64,000 bases of DNA from Actibacterium ureilyticum (GCF_002285435.1 NZ_NSBT01000026.1:248001-312000), one strand, 5' to 3'; shown: positions 24,235-34,600, numbered from the stretch's first letter. The notes: generated from the sequence alone by a model not told the origin. Made by a program: numbers and translations.

Positions 24235-25595
24235 AAATCCGGCCCGAGTTCTTTGGTCACCGCGACGAAGCGCGCGGCGATGCGGTCGCGATGGATGTGG
24301 CGGCCGTCCTGCACCATGTGGCGACCGGCGCTCCAGACATCGGTGATACAGCCGTGCCCGCGCCCGGTAAAGACAAGGCTGTCCAGCAGGGCATCGCCGG
24401 ACCGGTTGCACAGGACCTCGTTATCGGTGGCCACCGCCATCAGATCGGCGCTTTGCCCCGGCGCGATCCGGCCCGAAGCGCGTCCCGCAGCCTGTGCCCC
24501 GGCCTGGGCGGCGGCGTCGAACAGCACCCGCCCGGTCGACCGGTCCGGCGTTGCCATCGCGGCGCGGCTGAGATCGCGCAGCCGCTGTGAATAGTCCAGC
24601 GTCGCCAGCTCCTGCCAGAGCGCGATGTGGATGTTGCTGTCTGACCCGATGCCAAAGCGCCCGCCCGCCTGCTGATAACCGGTGCCGTTGAAGATCCCGT
24701 CGCCCAGGCTGGACTCGGTGATCGGGCACAGACCCGCCACCGCGCCGGTCGCGGCCAGCCGTGCGGTTTCGTCATCGGTCATCTGGGTGCAGTGGATCAG
24801 GCACCAGTCGGGGCCGGGATCGGCATTGTCCAGCAGCCATTCGACCGGGCGGGCGCCGCGATGGGCCTGGACCTCTGTCACCTCGGCCACCTGTTCGGCC
24901 AGATGCATGTGGATCGGCCCCTCGGGGCAGATCCGGCGCAGCTGGTCCAGCGCCTGTGGCGGGACCGCGCGCAGGGAATGGGGCGCGATGCCGATGCGGT
25001 GATCGTCGGGGCCCTGGGCCATGATCCGGGCGCTGTCGCCATGCAGCCGTGCGAACAGGTCCAGATCGCATCCGAACCGCCGCTGCCCCCCCGCCAGCGC
25101 CCGCCCGTCGCAGCCGCCCTGCATGTAAAGCACCGGCAAAAGCGTCAGGCCGATACCGGTCGCCTGTGCGGCGGCGGCGATGCGTTCGGCCATCTCGGGC
25201 AGGTGGGCATAGGGCTGGCCGCCGATGGCGTGATGCAGATAATGGAACTCGGCCACCGCGCCATACCCGGCCTCCAGCATCTCGACAAAGACCAGCTCGG
25301 CGATGGCCTGAACGTGATCGGGCGACAGCCGGTCCAGGAACCGGTACATCAGCTGCCGCCAGGTCCAGAAACTGTCGCGCGGGTCGGGGCCGCGGGTTTC
25401 GGTCAGCCCGGCCATCGCGCGCTGGAACGCGTGGCTGTGCAGGTTCACCGGCGCCGGCAGCAACAGATCGACCGATGTCGCATCGGGCGCGGGGTCGTGC
25501 AGGATTCGCGCGATCCGCCCCTGGTCGATTTCGACGCAGATATCGCGGGCCCAGCCATCCGGTGTAAGGGCCTGACGCGCATGGATTTTTTGCAT
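24231..25595 (-). CDS. hutF: Formimidoylglutamate deiminase HutF
   Basis: A 454-residue amidohydrolase. It converts N-formimino-L-glutamate to N-formylglutamate and ammonia, the first step of the two-step branch finished by HutG. Metal ligands are in NLHSHAFQRAM near 53, IHMHLAEQ near 230, and GIGSDSNIHIALWQEL near 315-330. The presence of both hutF and hutG shows the five-step histidine pathway. It overlaps hutC by 4 bp. Confidence 0.92.
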   Translation of the reverse strand: MQKIHARQALTPDGWARDICVEIDQGRIARILHDPAPDATSVDLLLPAPVNLHSHAFQRAMAGLTETRGPDPRDSFWTWRQLMYRFLDRLSPDHVQAIAELVFVEMLEAGYGAVAEFHYLHHAIGGQPYAHLPEMAERIAAAAQATGIGLTLLPVLYMQGGCDGRALAGGQRRFGCDLDLFARLHGDSARIMAQGPDDHRIGIAPHSLRAVPPQALDQLRRICPEGPIHMHLAEQVAEVTEVQAHRGARPVEWLLDNADPGPDWCLIHCTQMTDDETARLAATGAVAGLCPITESSLGDGIFNGTGYQQAGGRFGIGSDSNIHIALWQELATLDYSQRLRDLSRAAMATPDRSTGRVLFDAAAQAGAQAAGRASGRIAPGQSADLMAVATDNEVLCNRSGDALLDSLVFTGRGHGCITDVWSAGRHMVQDGRHIHRDRIAARFVAVTKELGPDL

Positions 25596-25607
25596 CGATC
25601 AACTCCA

Positions 25608-25644
25608 TTGACAAAATAAGTAGCTACATAATAGCGTTATGTAG
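25608..25644. promoter_or_regulatory. hut promoter and HutC operator
   Basis: A perfect inverted repeat CTACATAA (25624-25631) and TTATGTAG (25637-25644), with a 5-bp spacer, lies between the divergent hutF and hutI genes. A consensus -35 TTGACA (25608-25613) precedes it on the plus strand, so the dyad covers the expected -10 position. This suits HutC repression of both directions. Confidence 0.75.
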
Positions 25645-25665
25645 GCGTCGTCGCAAGGAGAGGGA

Positions 25666-26874
25666 ATGACCGGTCACCTTCTGATTACACGGGCAACCAT
25701 CGCCCGGATGACCGCGCCCGAGGGCGGGTATGCCTTGTTGCGCGACGGCGCGGTTCTGATCGACGGCGACCGCATCGCCTGGGTCGGGCCGACCGACGAA
25801 ATCGACCCCGACTGGCGCGCCCTGCCGCAGCTGGATGCGCAGGGCCAGCTGCTGACACCCGCGCTGATCGACTGTCACACCCATATCGTGCATGGCGGCA
25901 ACCGCGCGCGCGAGTTCGAGATGCGGCTGGAGGGCGCCAGCTATCAGCAGATCGCGCAGGCCGGGGGCGGGATCGTGTCGACCGTCACCGCCACCCGCGA
26001 CACCGATGCCGACACGCTTCTGGCGCAGGCGCTGGACCGGGCCGATGCGCTGATCGCCGAGGGCGTCGGCGTGATCGAGGTCAAGTCGGGCTATGGGCTC
26101 GACCACGAGACAGAGCTGAAGATGCTGCGCGTGGCGCGCGCGATCGGGCAACAGCGTCCGGTGCGGATCGTCACGACCTTTCTGGGCGCGCATGCGGTGC
26201 CGCAGGGGATGGCGGCCGATGCCTATATCGACACCGTCTGCCTGCCCACGCTCGAGGCCGCACATGCCGCGGGGCTGGTGGATGCGGTCGACGGGTTCTG
26301 CGAAGGGATCGCCTTTGATACCGCCCAGATCGCCCGCGTCTTCGACAAGGCGCGGCAGCTGGGCCTGCCGGTCAAGCTGCATGCCGAACAGCTGTCGCAT
26401 ATCGGCGGCACCCGGCTTGCGGCGGCGCATGGCGCGCTGTCGGCCGATCACGTGGAATATGCCGATGACGATGACGCGGCGGCGCTGGCGGGGGCGGGCA
26501 GCGTCGCGGTGCTGTTGCCCGGGGCGTTCTATACCCTGCATGAAACGCGCAAGCCGCCGGTGGCGGCGTTCCGGTCCCATGGCGTGCCGATGGCGGTGGC
26601 GACCGACTGGAACCCCGGCACATCGCCGATGGGATCGGTCCTGCTGGCGATGAACATGGCCTGCACGCTGTTCGGCCTGACCCCGGCCGAGGCGCTGGCG
26701 GGCACCACCCGGCACGCGGCGCGGGCGCTGGGCCTGTCCGATTGCGGTGCCATCGCGCCGGGCCTGCGGGCGGATCTGGCGCTTTGGGGGGTCACCGACC
26801 CGGCAGAGCTGAGCTATCGCATCGGGGTGAACCCGCTGAAGACACGGATCCACGGGGGGCAGCCATGCGCGTGA
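25666..26874 (+). CDS. hutI: Imidazolonepropionase HutI
   Basis: A 402-residue amidohydrolase. Metal-binding [19 protein letters not shown] near 68-86, [16 protein letters not shown] near 140, and [20 protein letters not shown] near 310. It hydrolyses imidazolone propionate to formiminoglutamate. AAGGAGAGGG precedes the ATG. It is first in hutIHGU and overlaps hutH by 10 bp. Confidence 0.95.
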   Translation: MTGHLLITRATIARMTAPEGGYALLRDGAVLIDGDRIAWVGPTDEIDPDWRALPQLDAQGQLLTPALIDCHTHIVHGGNRAREFEMRLEGASYQQIAQAGGGIVSTVTATRDTDADTLLAQALDRADALIAEGVGVIEVKSGYGLDHETELKMLRVARAIGQQRPVRIVTTFLGAHAVPQGMAADAYIDTVCLPTLEAAHAAGLVDAVDGFCEGIAFDTAQIARVFDKARQLGLPVKLHAEQLSHIGGTRLAAAHGALSADHVEYADDDDAAALAGAGSVAVLLPGAFYTLHETRKPPVAAFRSHGVPMAVATDWNPGTSPMGSVLLAMNMACTLFGLTPAEALAGTTRHAARALGLSDCGAIAPGLRADLALWGVTDPAELSYRIGVNPLKTRIHGGQPCA

Positions 26875-28385
26875 CACTGGAGCCCGGAGCGACGGCGCTG
26901 GGCACGCTCGAGGCGATCTGGCGCGACGGTATGGCCGCGCAGCTGGCGCCCGATGCCCGCCCGGCGATCACGGCGGCCGCCGAACGGGTGCGCCGCGCGG
27001 CGCAGGGCGATGTGCCGGTCTATGGGGTCAATACCGGTTTCGGCAAGCTGGCATCGGTGCGGATCTCGCCCAAGGACACCGAAACGCTGCAACGCAACCT
27101 GATCCTGTCGCATTGCTGCGGCGTGGGCGACCCGCTGGAGCCGCCGACCGCGCGGCTGATGATGGCGCTGAAGCTGCTGTCGCTGGGCCGGGGCGCGTCG
27201 GGCGTCCGGTGGGAGATCTGCGCGCTGATCGAGGCGATGCTGGAGCGCGGCGTCACGCCGGTCATTCCGGTGCAGGGGTCGGTCGGGGCATCCGGCGATC
27301 TGGCGCCGCTGGCGCATATGGCGGCGGTGATGATCGGCGCGGGCGAGGCATGGTTCGACGGCGCGCGCCTGTCCGGGGACGTGGCGCTGGACCGGGCCGG
27401 GCTGGCGCCGGTGGTGCTGGGCCCGAAAGAGGGGCTGGCGCTGATCAACGGCACGCAGTTTTCCACCGCCTGCGCGCTGGCGGCGCTGTTCGACGCGGGC
27501 CGGATGCTGCGCGCCTCGGTCGTGACATCGGCGTTGTCGACCGACGCGATCATGGGCTCGACCCAACCGTTGCAGGCCCAGATCCACGCCCTGCGCGGCC
27601 AGCCGGGCCAGATCGACATCGCGGGGTCGATGGCGGCGCTGATCGCGGGCAGCGGGATCCGCGACAGCCATCTTGAGGGCGACAGCCGCGTCCAGGATCC
27701 CTATTGCATCCGCTGCCAGCCACAGGTCGCGGGGGCGGCGCTGGATCTGTTGCGCTTTGCCGCCCGCACCCTGCAGATCGAGGCCAACGCCGTCACCGAC
27801 AACCCGCTGGTGACCGATGCGGGCATCCTGTCGGGAGGGAATTTCCATGCCGAGCCTGTGGCCTTTGCCGCCGATCAGATCGCGCTGGCCCTGGCCGAGA
27901 TCGGCGCCATCGCGCAGCGCCGCGTGGCGTTGATGGTCGATCCGACGCTCAGCTTCGATCTGCCGCCCTTCCTGACCCCGGAACCGGGGCTGAATTCAGG
28001 CTTCATGATCGCCGAGGTCACGACCGCCGCCCTGATGAGCGAGAACAAGCACCTGGCCAATCCCTGTTCCACCGACAGCACCCCGACATCGGCCAACCAG
28101 GAGGACCACGTCAGCATGGCCGCGCATGGCGCGCGCCGGTTGGGGCGGATGCTGGACAACCTGTCGGTGATCCTGGGGGTCGAGGCGCTGTGCGCCGCGC
28201 AAGGGGTCGAGGCGCGCGCGCCGCTTGTCACCTCGGGCGCGTTGCAGGCCGCGATCGCCGCGCTGCGGGCGCGTGTTCCGGCGCTGGGCGCGGACCGGTT
28301 TCTGGCGCCCGACCTTCAGGCCGCCGCCGATCTGGTACGCCAGGACGCGTTGGCGCGCGCCGCAGGGGTCGAGGTCACGCTATGA
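26865..28385 (+). CDS. hutH: Histidine ammonia-lyase HutH
   Basis: 506 residues. The Ala142-Ser143-Gly144 triad that forms the MIO cofactor lies in [15 protein letters not shown], the same numbering as the Pseudomonas enzyme. It deaminates histidine to urocanate. The start is the ATG 10 bp inside hutI ([20 protein letters not shown]). It overlaps hutG by ATGA. Confidence 0.95.
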   Translation: MRVTLEPGATALGTLEAIWRDGMAAQLAPDARPAITAAAERVRRAAQGDVPVYGVNTGFGKLASVRISPKDTETLQRNLILSHCCGVGDPLEPPTARLMMALKLLSLGRGASGVRWEICALIEAMLERGVTPVIPVQGSVGASGDLAPLAHMAAVMIGAGEAWFDGARLSGDVALDRAGLAPVVLGPKEGLALINGTQFSTACALAALFDAGRMLRASVVTSALSTDAIMGSTQPLQAQIHALRGQPGQIDIAGSMAALIAGSGIRDSHLEGDSRVQDPYCIRCQPQVAGAALDLLRFAARTLQIEANAVTDNPLVTDAGILSGGNFHAEPVAFAADQIALALAEIGAIAQRRVALMVDPTLSFDLPPFLTPEPGLNSGFMIAEVTTAALMSENKHLANPCSTDSTPTSANQEDHVSMAAHGARRLGRMLDNLSVILGVEALCAAQGVEARAPLVTSGALQAAIAALRARVPALGADRFLAPDLQAAADLVRQDALARAAGVEVTL

Positions 28386-29170
28386 GCCTGGTCGAGATCA
28401 CCCGCGGCGACAGCCCGCTTGTGCTGGGGCTGCCGCATACCGGCACCGAACTGCCCGACGGCACGGAGGCCACGCTGAACGCCACCGGGCGGGCGCTGGC
28501 CGATACCGATTGGCATATCCATGACCTGTATGCCGGGCTGGTTGACGGGGTAACCACGGTGCGCACGCGCGTTCACCGCTATGTCATCGACGTGAACCGC
28601 GATCCCGCGGGGCACAGCCTGTATCCGGGGCAGAACACCACCGCGCTGTGCCCGCTGACCGATTTCGACGGTCGCCCGATCCACAATCCGGGCCAGGCCC
28701 CCGACGCGGCCGAGGTCGCGCGCCGGCTTGCAGCCTATCACGCGCCCTATCACGCGGCGCTTGCGGCCGAGCTGGCGCGGGTGCGGGCGGCGCATGGCTT
28801 CGCGATCCTCTATGATTGCCACTCGATCCGGTCGCAGATCCCGTTCCTGTTCGACGGCACATTGCCGGATTTCAACATCGGCACCGATGGCGGGCAGACC
28901 TGCGCGACGGGGATCGCGGCGCTGGCCCTGGCGCAGTGCCGGTCGGCCGATGGCTACAGCACCGTACTGAACGGCCGGTTCAAGGGCGGCTGGACCACGC
29001 GCCATTACGGCCGTCCCGGCGACCAGATGCACGCCATCCAGATGGAGCTGGCACAGGCCACCTATATGATCGAAGAGCCGCCCTGGCGCTTTGCGCCCGA
29101 CCGCGCCGACCGGCTGCGGGCGCGGCTGAAACCCATCCTGCAAGACCTGATCCGTTGGAGGCCCGCATGA
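28382..29170 (+). CDS. hutG: N-formylglutamate deformylase HutG
   Basis: 262 residues of the FGase family: [10 protein letters not shown] near 18-27, [10 protein letters not shown] near 42-51, [20 protein letters not shown] near 67-86, and [16 protein letters not shown] near 144. It releases glutamate and formate as the last step of the HutF/HutG branch. The ATG lies in the 4-bp overlaps of both neighbours. Confidence 0.92.
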   Translation: MSLVEITRGDSPLVLGLPHTGTELPDGTEATLNATGRALADTDWHIHDLYAGLVDGVTTVRTRVHRYVIDVNRDPAGHSLYPGQNTTALCPLTDFDGRPIHNPGQAPDAAEVARRLAAYHAPYHAALAAELARVRAAHGFAILYDCHSIRSQIPFLFDGTLPDFNIGTDGGQTCATGIAALALAQCRSADGYSTVLNGRFKGGWTTRHYGRPGDQMHAIQMELAQATYMIEEPPWRFAPDRADRLRARLKPILQDLIRWRPA

Positions 29171-30840
29171 GCGACCCGCGTCACAACACCAGAGACATCT
29201 TTCCGCCCACCGGCACCGAGATCACGGCCAAGAGCTGGCTGACCGAGGCACCGATGCGGATGCTGATGAACAACCTGCATCCCGACGTGGCCGAAGATCC
29301 GCATCAACTGGTGGTCTATGGGGGGATCGGGCGGGCGGCGCGCACCTGGGCGGATTTCGACCGGATCGTCGCCAGCCTGAAGGATCTGGAGGCCGACGAG
29401 ACCCTGGTGGTGCAATCGGGCAAGCCCGTGGCCATCGTGCGCACCCACGCGGACGCGCCGCGCGTGCTGATCGCCAATTCCAACATCGTGCCGCATTGGG
29501 CCAATTGGGATCATTTCAATGCGCTCGATAAGAAGGGGCTGATGATGTACGGCCAGATGACGGCCGGTTCGTGGATCTATATCGGCAGCCAAGGCATTGT
29601 TCAGGGCACCTATGAGACCTTTGCCGAGGCCGGGCGCCAGCATTACGACGGCGACCTGACGGGGCGGTGGATCCTGACCGGCGGTCTGGGCGGCATGGGC
29701 GGGGCGCAGCCGCTGGCGGCGGTGATGGCGGGCGCGTGCTGCCTGGCGGTGGAATGCAACCCCGACAGCATCGATTTCCGCCTGCGCACCGGCTATGTCG
29801 ACGAAAAGACCGACAGCCTGGACGAGGCGCTGGCGATGATCGACCGCTGGACCCGCGCGGGCGAGGCGAAATCCGTGGCGCTTCTGGGCAATGCCGCCGA
29901 CATCTTTCCCGAAATCCACCGCCGTGGCGTGCGGCCCGATATCGTCACCGACCAGACATCTGCGCATGATCCGATCAACGGCTATCTGCCCCAGGGCTGG
30001 ACCATGGCGCAATGGCGCGCCGCGCGCGAAACCGACCCCAAGGCGGTCGAGGCCGCGTCGCGCGCGTCGATGAAGCTGCATGTGCAGGCGATGGTCGATT
30101 TCTGGAACGACGGCGTGCCGACGCTGGATTACGGCAACAACATCCGCCAGGTCGCGCTGGAAGAGGGGCTGGAAAACGCCTTTGCCTTTCCCGGCTTCGT
30201 GCCCGCCTATATCCGGCCGCTGTTCTGCAGGGGGATCGGCCCGTTCCGCTGGTGCGCGCTGTCGGGCGACCCCGAGGATATCTATAAGACCGACCAGGCG
30301 ATGAAAGAGCTGTTTCCCGACAATGCGCATCTGCACAACTGGCTGGACATGGCGCGCGACCGGATCGCGTTCCAGGGCCTGCCGGCGCGGATCTGCTGGA
30401 TCGGGCTGGGCGACCGCCACCGGGCGGGGCTGAAATTCAACGAGATGGTCGCCAGCGGCGAATTGAAAGCGCCCATCGTGATCGGGCGCGACCATCTGGA
30501 CAGCGGCTCGGTCGCCAGCCCCAACCGCGAGACCGAGGCGATGAAGGACGGCTCCGACGCGGTCAGCGACTGGCCGCTTCTGAACGCGCTGGTCAACACC
30601 GCCAGCGGCGCCACCTGGGTCAGCCTGCATCACGGCGGCGGCGTCGGCATGGGCTTTTCGCAGCATGCGGGCGTGGTGATCGTGGCCGATGGCACGCCCG
30701 AAGCCGCGGCGCGGCTGGAACGGGTCCTGTGGAACGACCCGGCATCGGGAGTCTGGCGCCACGCGGATGCGGGCTATGACGCGGCGCTGGATTGCGCGCG
30801 CGATCACGGTCTGCGCCTGCCCGGTATTCTGGGGAACTGA
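29167..30840 (+). CDS. hutU: Urocanate hydratase HutU
   Basis: 557 residues, the usual length. Tight NAD-binding region with [19 protein letters not shown] near 176-194, and the active-site region [20 protein letters not shown] near 353-372 with the conserved Cys. It converts urocanate to imidazolone propionate. Starts in the ATGA overlap with hutG. A TRAP transporter follows after 93 bp with no terminator. Confidence 0.95.
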   Translation: MSDPRHNTRDIFPPTGTEITAKSWLTEAPMRMLMNNLHPDVAEDPHQLVVYGGIGRAARTWADFDRIVASLKDLEADETLVVQSGKPVAIVRTHADAPRVLIANSNIVPHWANWDHFNALDKKGLMMYGQMTAGSWIYIGSQGIVQGTYETFAEAGRQHYDGDLTGRWILTGGLGGMGGAQPLAAVMAGACCLAVECNPDSIDFRLRTGYVDEKTDSLDEALAMIDRWTRAGEAKSVALLGNAADIFPEIHRRGVRPDIVTDQTSAHDPINGYLPQGWTMAQWRAARETDPKAVEAASRASMKLHVQAMVDFWNDGVPTLDYGNNIRQVALEEGLENAFAFPGFVPAYIRPLFCRGIGPFRWCALSGDPEDIYKTDQAMKELFPDNAHLHNWLDMARDRIAFQGLPARICWIGLGDRHRAGLKFNEMVASGELKAPIVIGRDHLDSGSVASPNRETEAMKDGSDAVSDWPLLNALVNTASGATWVSLHHGGGVGMGFSQHAGVVIVADGTPEAAARLERVLWNDPASGVWRHADAGYDAALDCARDHGLRLPGILGN

Positions 30841-30933
30841 GCCGTGACCGGCGCCACCCCGCCCCGAACGCAACAAGAACCGCGCAAAAGCGGACTGGAA
30901 GGCCCCTCTCTCAACCAACAAGGAGCACACAGA

Positions 30934-32019
30934 ATGGACAGACGGAAATTCATCAAGGCGGGCGTCATGGGCGCCGCCGCCGCACCGCTGGCGACACCGG
31001 CGCTGGCGCAGGGCGTGCAGCAATGGAAGATGGTCACCGCATGGCCCAAGAACCTGCCCGGGCCGGGGGTCGCGGCGCAGATGCTGGCCGACCGGATCAC
31101 CACGCTGTCGGGCGGTCGGATCGAGGTCAAGCTGTTCGCCGCGGGCGAACTGGTGCCCGGGCGCGGCGTCTTCGACGCGGTCAGCGAGGGCACGGCAGAG
31201 CTTTATCACGCGGTGCCGGCCTATTGGGGGTCGAAATCCAAGGGCATCCTGCTGTTCGGCTCGCAGCCCTTCGGCCTGCGCGCGGATGAGCAGTTCGGCT
31301 GGCTTTATCACGGCGGCGGACAGGCGCTTTACGACGAGATGTATGGCCGGTTCGGCATCAAGCCGTTCCTGTGCGGCAATTCCGGCCCGCAATGGGGCGG
31401 CTGGTTCCGCAACGAGGTGACATCGGTCGAGGATCTGAAGGGCGTGAAGTTCCGCACCACCGGGCTGGCATCGGAAATGTGCGCCAAGCTGGGCATGGCG
31501 GCCGAGGCGATGAGCGGCCCGGCGATGTTCCAGGCGTTGCAGACCGGTGCGCTGGACGCGGGCGAATTCATCGGCCCCTGGACCGACAGCGCGCTTGGCT
31601 ATCAGCAGGTGGCCAAGAACTATTACTGGCCCGGCGTGGGCGAGCCGTCTTCGGCCGAGGAATGCGGCGTGAATGCCGCGGTGTTCGACGGGCTGCCCGA
31701 CGACCTGAAACAGGCGGTCTCGCTGGCCTGCGAAAGCCTCTATAACCCGGTCTGGACCGAATACACCACGAAGCACGCCGCCGCGCTGAAGAAGATGGTC
31801 GACGAGGATGGCGTGCAGGTCCGCATGTTCCCGCAGGACGTGATCGACGCCATGGGCGTGGCCGCCGCCGAGGTGATCGAGGAACTGCAGGGCGACGATG
31901 ACGAGCTGGTCAAGCGCATCACCGAAAGCTTCATCGCCTATCGCGACAGCGTCGGGGGCTATATGACCTATGCCGACAACGGGCAGATGAATGCCCGCGC
32001 CCATGTGATGGGCTATTAA
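30934..32019 (+). CDS. TRAP transporter solute-binding protein (DctP/TakP family)
   Basis: 361 residues. A Tat-type signal (DRRKFIKAGVMGAAAAPLATPALAQ) shows export of a folded protein. The mature part has TakP-like blocks: WPKNLPGPG near 33, SGGRIEVKLFAAGELVPG, RVFDAVS-like VFDAVSEGTAELYHA, FGLRADEQFGWLYHGGGQ, and GALDAGEFIGPWTD near 206. TakP-family proteins bind oxo-acids and related carboxylates. AAGGAG precedes the ATG. Directly after hutU, so uptake of histidine, urocanate or a related imidazole acid is a fair inference. Confidence 0.85.
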   Translation: MDRRKFIKAGVMGAAAAPLATPALAQGVQQWKMVTAWPKNLPGPGVAAQMLADRITTLSGGRIEVKLFAAGELVPGRGVFDAVSEGTAELYHAVPAYWGSKSKGILLFGSQPFGLRADEQFGWLYHGGGQALYDEMYGRFGIKPFLCGNSGPQWGGWFRNEVTSVEDLKGVKFRTTGLASEMCAKLGMAAEAMSGPAMFQALQTGALDAGEFIGPWTDSALGYQQVAKNYYWPGVGEPSSAEECGVNAAVFDGLPDDLKQAVSLACESLYNPVWTEYTTKHAAALKKMVDEDGVQVRMFPQDVIDAMGVAAAEVIEELQGDDDELVKRITESFIAYRDSVGGYMTYADNGQMNARAHVMGY

Positions 32020-32086
32020 GCCAATTGCGGGCGCGCGGGCCGAACACCCGCGCGCCTGCACCGAAGGCACCGGGGAAGGGGCAGGG

Positions 32087-32584
32087 ATGCTGCGACTGGC
32101 CGACTATATCGACGCGCTCAACCGCGCGGTGGCGCAGGGCCTGCGCTGGTTCGCGGTGGCGATGGTGCTGATCCAGTTCGGCATCGTGATCGGGCGCTAT
32201 GTCTTCGGGGTCAATTCGATCTGGGTGCAGGAAAGCGTGCTGTACCTGCATGGCGCGCTGTTCATGCTGGCGGCGGGCTACACGCTGCTGGTCGACAAGC
32301 ATGTGCGCGTGGACATCTTCTATGCCAAGGCCTCGGCCGCCACCCGCCGCCGCATCGACATCGCGGGGCATCTGGTGCTGCTGCTGCCGGCGATGGCGGC
32401 GCTGGGCTGGTGGTCCTGGCCATCGGTGCGCAACGCCTGGAAGATCCTGGAAGGCCCGATCTCGGTCGGCGGGATCGAGGCGGTCTTTCTGCTGAAATCG
32501 CTGATCCCGCTGTTCTGCCTGCTGGTGGCGCTGCAATCGGTGGCGATCGTGCTGCGGCTTGTGGCCGAAAGGGACGGGGCATGA
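32087..32584 (+). CDS. TRAP transporter small permease (DctQ)
   Basis: 165 residues with four transmembrane segments, including FAVAMVLIQFGIVIGRYVFG near 22-41 and the conserved WVQESVLYLHGALFMLAAGY near 46-65. It forms the membrane unit with the large permease, which it overlaps by ATGA. Confidence 0.9.
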   Translation: MLRLADYIDALNRAVAQGLRWFAVAMVLIQFGIVIGRYVFGVNSIWVQESVLYLHGALFMLAAGYTLLVDKHVRVDIFYAKASAATRRRIDIAGHLVLLLPAMAALGWWSWPSVRNAWKILEGPISVGGIEAVFLLKSLIPLFCLLVALQSVAIVLRLVAERDGA

Positions 32585-34131
32585 CCGCGTATCTGGATCT
32601 TCTGATGTTCGCCGCATTGGTGGCGGCGATCATGACCGGCTTTCCGGTGGCGTTCAGCATTGCCGGTGTCGCGGTCCTGTTCGCCTATCTGGGTTGGCTG
32701 TTGGGGGTGATGGATATCTCGCTTCTGGGGGCGTTCGGCCAGCGGGTCTTCGGGCTGATCTCGAACCAGGTGCTGATCGCGATACCGCTTTTCGTGCTGA
32801 TGGGGGCGCTGCTGGAAAAAAGCCGCATCGCCGAGGATCTGCTGGACACGATGGGCCGCGCCTTTGGCCAGTTGCGCGGCGGGCTTGGCATTTCGGTCGT
32901 GCTGGTGGGGGCGCTGTTGGCGGCGTCGACCGGGATCGTCGGCGCGACGGTGGTGGCGATGGGCATGATCGCCCTGCCGACGATGCTGCGGGCGGGCTAT
33001 GACCCGCGGGTGTCGGCGGGCATCGTCTGTACCGCCGGGACGCTGGGCCAGATCATTCCGCCCTCGACCCTGCTGATCATCCTGGCCGATGTGATGTCCA
33101 ATGCCTATCAGCAGGCGCAATACGAACAGGGCAAGTTCACGGTCGAGGCGCTTTCCGTCGGGCAGTTCTTTGCCGCCGCGCTGATCCCGGGGCTGGTTCT
33201 GGTGACGCTTTACCTGATCTATGTGCTGGTGCGCGGCGCGTTGCGGCCCCAGGACATGCCCCCCGCCGATCTGCGCCAGCCCCGGCCGTCCCGGGCCGAG
33301 GTTCTGGGCGCCATCGTGCCGCCCATTCTGCTGATCTTTGCCGTTCTGGGGTCGATCCTGGGCGGGCTGGCCACCCCGACCGAGGCCGCGGCCGTGGGCG
33401 CGGTGGGGGCGCTGTTGATGTCGGGCGCCCGGCTGGGCCGGTTCCGCAGGGTGATCGTGGCCGCGGCGGTGGCGCTGATCCTGTTGGCTGTGGCGGCGGG
33501 TGTCTTTCCCGTCCGCTTGCAGCGCGGCGATCTGGGCATCGGCTCCTATGTCGCGGGCGGGGCCTATGTCGGGCTGGCGCTGATCGGGGGCCTGGGTATC
33601 CTGGCGGCGCTGCGCAACCTGCTGGCGGACCGGGTGATCCACGACGCGGCCACATCGACCATGACCATGACCGCGATGATCTTCGCCACGATCCTGGCGG
33701 CGGGGATGTTCAGCCTGGTCTTCATCGGGCTGGGCGGCGAGGACCGCGTGGCCCATTGGCTGGCAAACCTGCCGGGCGGGGCCACCGGGGCGCTGCTGGT
33801 CACGATGGCAATCGTGTTCTTCATGGGGTTCTTTCTGGATTTCGTCGAAATCTCGGTCATTGTCCTGCCGCTGGTGACGCCGACGCTGATCCTGCTGGGG
33901 CACGATCCGATCTGGCTGGGCATCATGCTGGCGATCAACCTTCAGACCTCGTTCCTGACGCCGCCTTTCGGCTTTTCGCTGTTCTATCTTCGCGGCGCCG
34001 CCCCGGACGAGGTGACGACCGGCCACATCTATCGCGGGGTGCTGCCCTTCATCGCGCTACAGGCGGTGGGCGCGGGCGTGGTGTTTTTCTGGCCCGCGCT
34101 GGCGACCTGGCTGCCCGGCGTGATGTTCTAG
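32581..34131 (+). CDS. TRAP transporter large permease (DctM), long form
   Basis: 516 residues, longer than the usual 425 or so for DctM. Family blocks include AIPLFVLMGALLEKSRIAEDL near 75, ASTGIVGATVVAMGMIALP near 120, GTLGQIIPPSTLLIILAD near 151 and, at the end, NLQTSFLTPPFGFSLFYLRG. Two additional hydrophobic segments occupy about residues 300-350, in the middle of the protein. Long DctM forms of this type accompany TakP-like binding proteins in relatives, from memory. Confidence 0.9.
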   Translation: MTAYLDLLMFAALVAAIMTGFPVAFSIAGVAVLFAYLGWLLGVMDISLLGAFGQRVFGLISNQVLIAIPLFVLMGALLEKSRIAEDLLDTMGRAFGQLRGGLGISVVLVGALLAASTGIVGATVVAMGMIALPTMLRAGYDPRVSAGIVCTAGTLGQIIPPSTLLIILADVMSNAYQQAQYEQGKFTVEALSVGQFFAAALIPGLVLVTLYLIYVLVRGALRPQDMPPADLRQPRPSRAEVLGAIVPPILLIFAVLGSILGGLATPTEAAAVGAVGALLMSGARLGRFRRVIVAAAVALILLAVAAGVFPVRLQRGDLGIGSYVAGGAYVGLALIGGLGILAALRNLLADRVIHDAATSTMTMTAMIFATILAAGMFSLVFIGLGGEDRVAHWLANLPGGATGALLVTMAIVFFMGFFLDFVEISVIVLPLVTPTLILLGHDPIWLGIMLAINLQTSFLTPPFGFSLFYLRGAAPDEVTTGHIYRGVLPFIALQAVGAGVVFFWPALATWLPGVMF

Positions 34132-34142
34132 CCCTTGGCGAC

Positions 34143-34170
34143 CGGCATGCGCGGAATTCGGAACATGCCG
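34143..34170 (+). terminator. Weak hairpin downstream of dctM
   Basis: CGGCATG (34143-34149) can pair with CATGCCG (34164-34170). There is no T-run, so if it ends the hut-TRAP transcript it does so poorly or with Rho. Confidence 0.3.
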
Positions 34171-34181
34171 CGACGCGGCGA

Positions 34182-34211
34182 TTGACAGGCGCGGGCCGGG
34201 GGGACCATAGT
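34182..34211 (+). promoter_or_regulatory. Sigma-70 promoter upstream of the cobalamin riboswitch
   Basis: TTGACA (34182-34187), an 18-bp spacer and CATAGT (34206-34211) make a good promoter. Transcription would begin near 34218, at the 5' edge of the riboswitch. Confidence 0.65.
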
Positions 34212-34218
34212 CGCCGCG

Positions 34219-34405
34219 ATGGTTCCCGAACGCCTCAAGCGGCGAACGGGATGAAAAGGGAACACGGTGCGGTGTAGCCATCAGGCGCCAATTCCGTGAC
34301 TGCCCCCGCAACTGTAAGCGGCGAGCGACCCGTCAGACCACTGGCCCCAACCGGGGCCGGGAAGGGACGGCCAGCACAGACCCGCAAGTCAGGAGACCTG
34401 CCATC
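34219..34405 (+). promoter_or_regulatory. Cobalamin riboswitch
   Basis: The exact B12 box AAGTCAGGAGACCTGCC is at 34386-34402. Upstream are the other conserved core blocks in the right order: GTGACTGCCCCCGCAACTG, TAAGCGG, CCACTGG (34338-34344) and GGGAAGG. It should sense adenosylcobalamin or methylcobalamin. The expression platform probably lies at 34403-34505, where a short ORF with a strong ribosome binding site follows. The next full gene begins 266 bp beyond the B12 box. Confidence 0.95.
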
Positions 34406-34450
34406 GCGACCGTAAACCAACCGATCGGGCGGAGGGCCCGGGGAGGCGTG

Positions 34451-34501
34451 ATGACTGACACCTGGACCAAGCATGTTGATCCGGCCCTTCACCGAAGGTG
34501 A
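34451..34501 (+). CDS. Short 16-codon ORF just after the riboswitch (leader peptide or gene remnant)
   Basis: ATG with GGGGAGG four bases upstream starts a 16-residue peptide, MTDTWTKHVDPALHRR. A small hairpin (CTTCACC 34487-34493 with GGTGAGG 34497-34503, one U-G pair) covers its end. After the stop another frame stays open to about 34531. It may be a leader peptide whose translation the riboswitch controls, or the 5' remnant of a lost B12-regulated gene. I do not recognise the peptide. Confidence 0.4.
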   Translation: MTDTWTKHVDPALHRR

Positions 34502-34600
34502 GGCGGCCCAAAGGCATATATCCCCCTGAAACCTGTCCGCCCGGCGCGGCGCGCGGCACCGATGTAGAGGTGCCATGGGCTGTGATCGGGATTACGGGAT

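Noticed and set aside
29062-32070. A 1002-codon open frame on the minus strand across hutU and the TRAP genes
   Set aside because: It is antisense to well-identified genes, is rich in His, Arg, Gly and Gln as expected from high-GC mirror frames, and has no domain. It is a shadow frame.
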